Position numbers and translations under genes: made by a program. From positions 24,428,001 to 24,492,000 of the forward strand of contig CM075103.1 in NCBI GenBank assembly GCA_037576195.1: a DNA stretch of 64,000 nucleotides, given 5' to 3'. Positions 1 to 9,000 of the stretch are shown here, one piece after another (the stretch's first letter is position 1; the number at the start of each line of letters is the position of its first letter). The notes beneath the pieces were generated by a model, which was not told the DNA's origin, searched no databases, and saw only the letters and a program-made list of their open reading frames with translations. The stretch comes from Phytoseiulus persimilis (Eukaryota; Arthropoda; Arachnida; Mesostigmata; Phytoseiidae).

Positions 1-992
1 GTGCAGGAAGTCGCGCAGCGTTCTGAGGCAATCGTCGTTTTGGTCGCCCAACGAATCCATATACTTGATCTCCCTGGACCGCAGGTCGATCATGGTCATG
101 CACTAGTGGCTGTTTTTTACATGCACAGGAGAAAAGAGGATATCGTTCGCTTCCAGCGACGAACAGCGTCAGGATCCGATTTTATGATCGCGGGGAAGTA
201 CATTTCAAAAGCGTAGACCTTCGGCCATTGTGGATTCTTTTGACTGCGTTTCACGATCAGAGCCCAGTAGGCATGATCTCATCGAGCCAATTGTCACCAC
301 TCAGAGTTTCCAGATCACGGTGCCTCACTTCGAATCTCGAGATGTTTACGAGAACAGAACCTGCCGGCTTACTCACAGCCTCTTGGACTACCGTTGTCAT
401 TTCATCTTAAGACACGAGGACTTCGTCGATTCGAGGGGCTTGCAAGCCGCGAAGAGGGGCGAGCGAGGCGCGCTCGATGAAAACGGAAATTTCGCCGTCG
501 TGAAGGGGTCGACTGAAGGCGTGGTCTCCGAGATTCGGCAGATTAGGCAGGCAATCATGGTCTGCCTCGATCCAATGACTCCACTCTACGATTCGAGTCG
601 GAGGCGTGCTTCGATCGTTGTGGAACAGTTCGTGATGCACCCCAGCTTGAATATTGGAAAACCGGTCAGTCAGAGTCAAAAGGATAGCGGAAGTTGCATA
701 CATTCATCAAAGATTGGTATCCGACGACACATCTCCACCTGCTCGGTACTTCACCCGTTCCACGAACATCTTGGGTGAGATGAGTCCCGCGTCAAGGCGA
801 TCCCACGAGAGTTCTTTCATGCGGCGGTTTTCCAGGGTCGTTTCACTTGGAATCGATCGGATGGGCAGATTTCCATGCTCATCTCGTGCCTCTTGGTCAA
901 TCACTACGTCTTGCGCGATCTCGCAGAATAAGGCGGGAACGAATGCTCCTGTTTCATTCTGGTGTTCTCGAATGAGCGATACTGAGAGAATT
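1..992. other. Unassigned stretch left of the MULE fragment
   Basis: No domain is recognised here. Two minus-strand frames of 98 codons each (1003-707 and 703-407) lie end to end just downstream of the MULE-derived frame ending at 993. They could be the decayed tail of the same gene, but nothing in their residues confirms it. No repeat, tRNA or long terminal repeat was seen. Confidence 0.3.
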
Positions 993-2278
993 TCAATGTT
1001 CATCCTGCGTATATGGGGTCAGGACGAGGGAAAGGTAGAGCGGAAGGTTCGAGGAGTCAACTTTGTTGAAGCTTTCGTTACGAAAGTATTCCAGTAACGG
1101 CGTGAATCGGAACGAATTGGCGTCGATGAATGTTTGGAATCTGATTCTGGAGGTCAGGCCGAGGAGTTCGTTCAACGAGTCGAGGTTCATTCGCGGATCA
1201 GAAGACATCAGGGAGGAACTGACTTCAGAATTGGCAGCCATGGCTTCCTGTGCACTCTCTAGGAACGTTGGGGCTATATCCTCGACAGGGAGCAGTGGAG
1301 GTGCCGTAAAAGCGAGCGAGGGGAGGTAGAGCGAAAGGTTCGAGGGGTCAACTTTGTTGAAGCATTCGTTACGAAAGTATTCCAGGAACGGCGTGAATCG
1401 GAACGAATTGACGTCGATGAATGTTTGGAATCTGATTCTGGAGGTCAGGCCGAGTAGTTCGTCCAACGAGTCGAGTTTCATTCGCGAATCAGAAGACATC
1501 AGGAAGGAACTGACTTTAGAACTGGCAACCATGGCTTCCTGTGCACACTCTAGGAACATTGGGGCCATATCCTCGACAGGGAGCAGTGGAGGTGCCGTAA
1601 AAGCGAGAAACCACTCCAGGATTGGTCCAGGGCACCGGATTTCACCAGCGAGGCCGACTGCGGGATCCCTAGCGTGCTTCACCGTGGATTCGCACGCCAG
1701 GTAATTCGGACCGCACCGCTGCTCGCATGGCTCCATCCCAGTCACCCATGTAAGCTTCCGGACGGAAATCAGGGGCTTCGCGCTTCAACAGTTGGAAAAT
1801 CTCAGCATACGCCGCTGAATCACTCCACTTCATGGATACGCAGGCGATCATGATCACCTGAGCGAGGATAACAGAATCAATCATTCAGCGAGGCTAGATG
1901 ATACAATACGGGGGATTTCACTAGTTCGAACATGGCTCAATATTTATTCCACCAACGGTTGAATTCTGCTCACGTCGTTTCCGACGCGCTCATCGAAGAT
2001 GGCCCTGAAGGTTCGCGTGTACAGTGAACAGTTGTTTTCCGAAGTTGCGAGGTACAACACCGTAGGTGGCATCTGCTTGGAGAATTCGTGCCTTTTGGAG
2101 CAGATTCAACTGTCGACGACTAGTCACTAGAACACTGTCACTTCGTGGCAAATGGAAGCTCAACAGGCGATTGCCGTCAGCCGTTTTAGTGTAGCCTGGA
2201 ATATCCATTTTGGTGATCGCTTCGTGGAGTTCTCCCGGATTCTTGACCTTCTGTGGCCGCACCGCCGCGAAATGCTTC
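993..2278 (-). pseudogene. MULE-type transposase, C-terminal part, broken
   Basis: The minus strand reads as a Mutator-like transposase in pieces. At 2262-1990 there is a long conserved block with QADATYGVVPRNFG and then QLFTVHA, the classic first-aspartate region of MULE transposases. At 1884-1669 comes the Y..IFQLLK...P.F.P.....D.D.A...AV block with the second acidic site. In another frame (1745-993) the segment LAFTAPPLLPVEDMAP matches the proline-rich part that follows in this family. Frames change at least twice. Between the first two blocks are about 100 bases with in-frame stops, either decay or an intron ending at the cag before 1843. The gene continues upstream at 27156-27490, on the far side of BEL-1: joining 2278 to 27156 keeps the frame open. 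Family assignment is fairly sure; function is lost. Confidence 0.72.
1029..1610 (-). repeat. In-frame tandem duplication, 2 x 291 bp
   Basis: Positions 1029-1319 and 1320-1610 are direct copies with a period of 291 bases (97 codons) and scattered substitutions. Both copies read in the same minus-strand frame and repeat the block from LAFTAPPLLPVED to the serine/leucine-rich end. The copies differ at a modest number of sites, so the duplication is not recent. Confidence 0.85.
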
Positions 2279-2574
2279 TGTCACGCACTCAACAGAGTGC
2301 TTGCGAGTTTATTGATAACACCGAATGAAGTACATCCTCGACTGTACGCCGCGTGCTGTTCTCTCTGTGCGACAGGCCGACTGCGCATGCGCCGGCAGCG
2401 GCGATGCCGGTGGGCAGCCGACAGTCGGTCGGTAAGCAGTAAGGTGTCTCACAGCGTTTGAGAGACAACGCACCGAGCACGAGAGAGAGCGGCCACGACG
2501 GCGTCTACAGGAGGATTCCAGATCCAGACCAGAGTATTCCCTCTCGTAGTATAAGTCCAAACTGTGGCATCACA
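2279..2574 (+). repeat. BEL-1 5' LTR
   Basis: This 296-bp LTR starts TG and ends CA. Close to the start, gcactc-aaca-gagtgc forms a perfect 6-bp hairpin. It differs from the 3' LTR by scattered substitutions and a few small indels, so BEL-1 is older than BEL-2. Confidence 0.88.
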
Positions 2575-2991
2575 TGGTGGCAGCGAGTTAAACGACCCCA
2601 GCCAGTCTCAAGAAGAAGCGTCAACCAGGATTCCAGATCCGCCGATTCAGGCGGCGTGACTTCGGACAGAGTTCGTCGCATTATTCAGTTCATCCAGACG
2701 GCCGAAGAGGGCAATCAGCTATCGAGGAGTCCTCACAGTCCCACGTGTGACTCGCAGCGGATATTTCGGGGAAATATCCAAGCTCCAACAACTTCAAAAG
2801 TGCTGCGTCAGCGAAGGCGTTCCTCACGCGCGCATCCCGCAATCGGTGTCCGGCTCCAGTGCTTCAAGTGCAACCACCCCAGGCGGCTGGATTTCATTAC
2901 CAAGGCGAGTCCAGTTCGTTGATTTGCTTTTCCGAGGCTCAGCGCGCCGACACTGTCACGGCCGCGAGAGGTTCCGGAATCAGTCTCGACG
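2575..2991 (+). promoter_or_regulatory. BEL-1 primer-binding site and leader
   Basis: Directly after the LTR comes tggtggcagcgag. It begins with TGG, the complement of a tRNA CCA end, as expected for a primer-binding site. The rest of the leader up to the gag-like frame at 2992 shows no other recognisable feature. Confidence 0.5.
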
Positions 2992-3767
2992 ATGGCGTCC
3001 ACACCGTTGGAGGACGCCGATCAGCTCGAGCTGGACGCCGAGACACAGCTCAGGTCCCGAGTCCCAACCGTCGAGGAACAGACAGAGTTCACCACATTGA
3101 TCGAGGTGCGACGGAACGTCAGAACTAGATTCACGAAGAAAGCTAGGGACCTCGAGGCGAAGACGGAGGTTGAAGTACCAGCGGAAAGATTGACGCGGAG
3201 TGGCAAGAATTCGATGACATCTACTCGGAGTTGCGCTCACTCAACTCCCAGATCACCCCGCTACTCGTCAAATGCGCCATCGCCCAATTCGACGACGCGA
3301 TGGAGCGGGTTGCAGCTTACGACAAACAGTACGCTCGCACCGTAAGTTTCCTGAAGAAGAAAACGGCAGCAGCGCACGCGAGCCGGTCGAGAGAAGCACC
3401 AGACCACGGGCCGAAGACGCCAGCACCAACCCACGCGTGCCAGACTGCAAGCAATCACTTCAAACTACCGAAGTTCACGGTCGACTTGAAGAGGTTTCGG
3501 GAGTGGTGGCAACTCTTCAACGTCCACGTCCACAAGAGGGGGATGGACCCCATCGAGAAATTCACGCTATTGAAGGAGGCGCTGCAAGGACCCCCATCCT
3601 TCGAGATCGCACACTTAGAATTCAGCCCGGACCAGTACGATGAAGCAGTCAGAATCATTGAGAAGAAATTCGGATGCCAACGCGCAGCTGAGAAGGAGCA
3701 TCCCCAGGAAATCCGGAAACTGTTCCGAAAAAAATTCCGAAAACCGGAAAGCCAGGTACCAGACTAA
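2992..3767 (+). pseudogene. gag: BEL-1 gag, frameshifted
   Basis: The frame starting at 2992 gives a charged N-terminus rich in E, D and R. It shifts at about 3230 into the frame that ends at 3767. The second part has the DUF1759-type gag core of BEL/Pao elements: FKLPKFTVDLKRFREWWQLF, then a segment on FTLLKEAL and a C-terminal ...RIIEKKFG. No zinc knuckles follow; the frame stops at 3767 and the next one resumes at 3788 with the pol linker. At least one frameshift and a missing knuckle/protease region make it non-functional. Confidence 0.8.
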
Positions 3768-3787
3768 GATCCGCACAAGTTGTCAGT

Positions 3788-5570
3788 ATGGCAACAGCAA
3801 CAGCGGTTAGCACGCCGGAAACCGGCACAGCACCGACTACATCCAGTCCAGCTGTTTTGAGCTCAGCCGAAAACGCGCAGTCAGAGACCGCCGACAGGTC
3901 AGCATTCCATGAGGAAATCAAAGCCGACCTGCACCTTCTGTGGTCAACAGAATTGCTGGGGATCGAAGATCCAGGCCAGGAGTCGGGCGACGCGGTCGAG
4001 GCAGAACTACAGATTTTTTTCAAAAACAATCTGGAGAGGCTAGAAGAAGGCCGATACATGGTCAGTCTCCCTTTCAAGGAGAATCTGAGAACGCTGGGGG
4101 AAAAACGAGAATATCGCGCGAGGCAGCTTAAAGAGATTTCTATTCAAGGCTTCCAAAGACAGAGAACTCCTCGCGGCAGTAGATGAAGAGATGAGTCGGT
4201 ACATAGGGAAAGGCTACGCGGAATTAGCATCACCGAAAAGGCCAGGCGAATTAGTTCATTATCTCCCGATTCTGCCGGTGGTCAAGAGAGACCCAGAATA
4301 AAAGCTTCTAAAGGTCAGAGTCGTGAAGGACGCGGGCGCGCACAGAAAGGACGAGGCAGCGCTCAACGACGTTCTCCACGATGGTCCGAACCTATTGCCG
4401 GACATTTTCAAGGTCCTGTTGAGATTCAGAAGGGATGAGATCGCGGTGGTATCGGACAATGAGAAAGCATTCCTACAATACAGGATCCGCCCCGACCACC
4501 GCACTCTCTTGAGATTTTTTTGGGCCCCGGGAATTAGCAGCGATCCGCGGGCGCCGATCAAAGAGTTTTGGAGTACCACGCTCGATTTCGGGACATCAGC
4601 GTCGCCATTCATTCATTGCGCCGGGTTGACGTACCATATCAGATACCTCGCGCAACAACACCCAGACAAAGCACACTTTCTGAAAGATGTAGAACAACAC
4701 TTCTACATGGACGATCTGGTCTTCACAGTAGATTCAGAAAACGAAGGCGCGGAGTGTTTCAAGTTCATGTTCGAGGCGTTCCAGACGGGAGGTTTCAGGC
4801 TGCGGAAATGGGCAACAAATAGTTCAGCGTTAGGTCGAGAGATAGAAAGATCGCTCAGCGACCCAGATGTTCAGATCTCCTTCGATCAAGAGGATTTCAA
4901 ATTCCCAGGAATAAGTTGGAACCAGAAAACAGATCAGCTTCACATAGACGTCGCGCCGGCGATAGAAACACTAGAAGCAAGCATTCCGTCGAAGAGAACC
5001 ATATTGAAGGGCACAGCACAGATTTACGATCCTCTCGGTCTCATTTCTCCGCTCACAGTCAGACCGAAAATACTGCTGCAAACATGCAGGAAACAAAAAC
5101 TCGAAGGGAACACAGAGCTGACAGGAGACACCCGCAGAGAATTCTTAGAAACTACGGACGCGCTCAAACACGCACGGGAATTTCGCATACAACGAAACAT
5201 AAACACAAACGAGCGCGACGTCACCCGAGAACTGCACGTGTTCTGCGAAGCGAGCCTGTCGGCACTCGGATGTGTGGCATACATCAGAGAGATGTCGAAA
5301 CGCCGCTCCGCGCAGATCTTTCTCGTCGCCTCAAAGGCAAGAGTGGTTCAAATAAAATCAACCTACTCGATTCATAAGTTAGAGCTTGTCGGGGCAGTCA
5401 TGGCGGCCAGAATGGGGTCGAGGATCAAGCAGTATCTCAATTATCATTTCGAAGCGACCCATTACTGGTCCGCAACTCCCCGACGCTACACTGGAAACGG
5501 TTCCGGGGAGAGTATCTGTCCTACCTACGTTCCGCACACATTCGGCCACCGGAGGCTCGCAGACCGATAG
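3788..5570 (+). pseudogene. pol: BEL-1 pol: reverse transcriptase and partial RNase H
   Basis: The pre-RT linker typical of BEL/Pao (LLWSTELLGIEDPG, then GRYMVSLPF) lies at about 3930-4100. The frame is broken by stops at about 4185-4320, and the RT core resumes at 4323-5570. The RT catalytic box FYMDDL is at about 4701-4718. RNase H begins with ELHVFCEAS, where the usual first aspartate (FCDAS) reads E, then has the HKLELVGAVMAAR block. At about 5470 the frame jumps from RNase H straight to WKRFRGEYLSYLRSAH, which belongs near the end of integrase. An internal deletion has thus removed the rest of RNase H and the integrase core. The gene then meets the BEL-2 insertion at 5577 and resumes at 13541. 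Confidence 0.85.
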
Positions 5571-5576
5571 CGGTAG

Positions 5577-5979
5577 TGTTGCGGAATCTTCCAAGGTCTC
5601 CCCGGAGACCGTGGAGTTTCGGCAAGCTCCAGAGCACCGCTCTGGAGCTCAGAGTTTCTAGCGTTCCAGGAACGCTACTAGAGTATTATTACGGCCAGTG
5701 GATAGAGGGCCGAGAGTGCATATCTGTCCATCCGAAATAAACGAGCCAACGTTGCACGTCGGCTCCGTGAAGCGAACATCACTGCGGTGTGGTCGACTGT
5801 CTGCAAACAGCCGACAACACACAAGTTGCAACCCGACCGTGAGCGACACGCACACGGTGCGAGCGATACGCTTGCAAATCTCTAACCAAGTTCGCTTTGC
5901 GGAGTCCGGACAGGCGGCTGCGGCCAGTAGACCAACAACCAGTGTCTTTCCTCAAGGATCCCGAGCGGGTTTGGCAACA
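5577..5979 (+). repeat. BEL-2 5' LTR with three hairpins
   Basis: The LTR starts tgttgc and ends gcaaca, a 6-bp inverted end pair. Its first 100 bases hold three perfect hairpins in a row: 5595-5610 (7-bp stem, 2-base loop), 5625-5649 (11-bp stem, loop acc) and 5659-5677 (9-bp stem, 1-base loop). An aataaa lies at about 5737. The 3' LTR lacks 25 bases corresponding to 5621-5645, which destroys the middle hairpin. Confidence 0.9.
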
Positions 5980-6096
5980 GTGGTGTCAGAAGTGGGATAG
6001 AAGAACCCACGCACGCCGGCACGCGACACGTGGTGCTGAGTCATCAACTAAAGTCAAGCGGTTTGAAACCGACACTGCGGTGTTTCCCCTCTCGAC
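5980..6096 (+). promoter_or_regulatory. BEL-2 primer-binding site and short leader
   Basis: One base after the LTR lies tggtgtcagaagtggga, starting TGG as a primer-binding site should. The same 13-base core, tggtgtcagaagt, recurs in BEL-3 (minus strand, 44659-44647). The two elements therefore probably use the same tRNA primer. The leader is only about 100 bases before the gag start codon. Confidence 0.75.
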
Positions 6097-9000
6097 ATGG
6101 CCAGCAAACAAGAGGCTGGAGCGGAGTTGTCATCCGAAGGTACAGGAATGGTGCCACTTCGACAGAAATTGTCTGTGGCGAGGCAGTTGGTCACCAGGGC
6201 GTGCACGAAAGTGCGAGAAGCATTAGCAGGTGATGCATCGGAAAGAACCATCGCGAGCGTGCGCGCGGCGATGGTGTTGTTGCAGAAGCAGGCAGCCCGG
6301 CTTTCGGCGGCGACCGAAGCTGCAATGGAATCCGGGGTATGGACATCAGATCAAACAGAGGCCGAGGTAGCCAAGGTTTTTGACTACGAGGCAAAAGTGG
6401 CCGACATGGAACTGGACGTGGAACAATTCCTGCGGGAAAACGATCCAGGAGCCTATCTGGACGAAAGATCACGAGGAAACTCGATGTCGATCCAGCATCA
6501 GAGCTCAATCGTCGAACCTCAAATCTCGGACACGAGACGACCGGAGGTTCCGAAGACGCCCACGTTTCTACGCACCTCCTGGGACGAGGTGATCAGAAGG
6601 GTTCCGAAGTTCGACGGAGATCCGGTAAAATTCAAGAACTGGCAGAATGCGTTCCGCCTGTACGTAGACTCAACCGACATCGATCCTCTCGAGAAGTTTC
6701 ATCTGCTGAAGGAGACCATTGGAAGAGACGTGGCCAGTTGCATTGCCAGTCTGGAGCTGAATTGCGACAACTACGAAATAGCACGGGACACAGTCTACAA
6801 ACTCTTCGGGCAGACTGCGGTGGCAGAGGACCGTTTAGTCGATAACGTGGTCGAAGCGTGCAACAGAGGAAACCTCAACGACGGCGCGAATTTCGTGAAA
6901 TTCGTGACGGATGTCACACAGAGTATCCAGTCTCTCATCGCACTTGGATACAGCCATGAAGGTCTGTCCCCCTTTCCTACTAGAATAATTATGAAAGCGT
7001 TGCCGTATGATCGTAGGCGAAGATTTGACGACGCAGTAGGTTGGCAAGATGAGGATGAGAGAAGTTGTAGGTTAAAAGAACTGCTGGACTTTCTGGAAGC
7101 TGAACAGTTTCAAGTGAGAAAGTTGTCACCGTCTGTGTTCAGAACACACTCGAGTCCTGTTCCGAGCAAAGGAATGGGAAGAGCTAGGGTCGATGCGTCA
7201 CCTAGAATGCCATCACAGCAAAGTCAGTTCAGCCGAAAGACCAAGCCGAGGTTCAGCCCTGCGGGGCCAACAGGTTCAATGAGCAATCAGCATGCTTTTG
7301 CGGTCACTGCATCTTCGCCCGCGGATCATTCGTGTATCTTTTGCTCAGGACAGCATATTAGTGGTAACTGTAGGAAGCCGATGTCTCCGGAGGAGCGGAG
7401 AAAGTGCGCGACGACAAAGAATGCTTGTTTCAAATGTCTGGATCGGAACCACAGAGTCGACAAATGCAAGGCAAAGGGTTGCGCGAAGTGTGGCAAGGGT
7501 CACCATAAGTTGCTCTGCGTGATGCCGACTGGGGTTGCGGCAGCGGCGCCAGCGGGAAGTCGAGCGGACGTTACCAGCGTGAATTCGATAAAGATCACAA
7601 ACATTTCAGAGAAGAGATTGCCTACGGGTTACGTCGAGGTAGTTTCGGACGAATGCGTGGCAGTAGGTAGAATCGTTCTGGATACGGGGTCTCAGAAAAC
7701 TCTCATCTCCAATAGGTTTGCGAATTTGTTGGGAGCGAAGGAGGTTGGCTCCGAAAACTTCTATCTGCAGTCAGCAGGTCAGGCGCACCCTAAGAAGTGC
7801 AAAGGGAGGATCGTAGAGATCACGCTGAAGAGTAGATTCTCGGACAACCACATGGTCATTTACGCGAGAGCGTTGCCGAACGTGGTGGAGGGTACTCTCC
7901 CGGAGGCTAACTTCACGGGAAACTTAGAGCCGATTGCGGATCGTAATGAGGGAGCGTGGTCGGCAGAGATCTGTATGTTGGTCGGGGTAGACTACTTATA
8001 TCCCATCGTGGGAACGAACACCAAAAAGGTAGGGGGATTCGTTGCGATCGAAACCCTGTTCGGGTATTTTCTATGCGGAACGGGCCAACATCAGGAAATT
8101 AGATTGAACCCAGCTCTCGTGAAAGTGATCCAACAAAAGAGAAAGGCATGGAACGGCAGAGCGGAAAGCCAGCGAGGCGGCAGCGCGACGGTGTCTCTCG
8201 CGGCGACAGTTCGTTCGAAATATGATCCAGAGGACATATCGTTCCTGTGGGATACGGAGGTCCTCGGGATCGAACCGTATTTCAAGGAAAATGATGAAGT
8301 GCCTAATGAAGAGTTGACGGAATTCGTTCGTACAACTACTCAGAGAAAACCCGATGGGAGGTATATTATTCATTTGCCGTTCAAACCGAACAAAGATACG
8401 TTGGGAGACAACCGCGAGCTGACGCTGCGGCGTCTGAAAAGCTTTTTGGCTCAGACAAAAAAGAATCAAGCGCTCTTAGAGGCAGTTGATACCGAAATGG
8501 TGGACCTGTTGGATCAGGGTTTCATTGAGCTTGCGGATTCTCCAGAACCGGGTGAACAATGCCATTATTTACCGTTGCTCGCGGTAATAAAAAAACAAGC
8601 TTCGGCGGAAGCCAAGATGAAAGTCAGAGTGGTGAACGATGCAAGTGCACGTTCGAGGAACGAAGCGGGCTTTAACGACGTGTTGTATCAAGGCGAGAAT
8701 CTCATCGCGGACATTGTGTCAGTCATACTCCAATTCCGGCAGCTTCCGATTGCGATCACAGCTGACATAGAGAAAGCATACCTTCAGTTCGAGATAACTC
8801 CGGAGCATAGGAAGTTTCTGAAATTCTTGTGGCCGATAGGCATAAGTAAGAATCCGAGAGCCCCCCTCAGGGAAATGCAATCGTGTAGGTTATCTTTCGG
8901 GTTGGTCAGTGCGCCTTACCAGCACTGTGCAGGCATCAGGCTCCATTTGGAGAATGAAATCAGGAATCGGCCGCAGGACAAGGAGTTACTCGAGTTCGTG

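Noticed and set aside
4568-5377. Additional plus frames over BEL-1 RT
   Set aside because: Off-frame reading of the RT region; the RT frame with YMDD is the real one.
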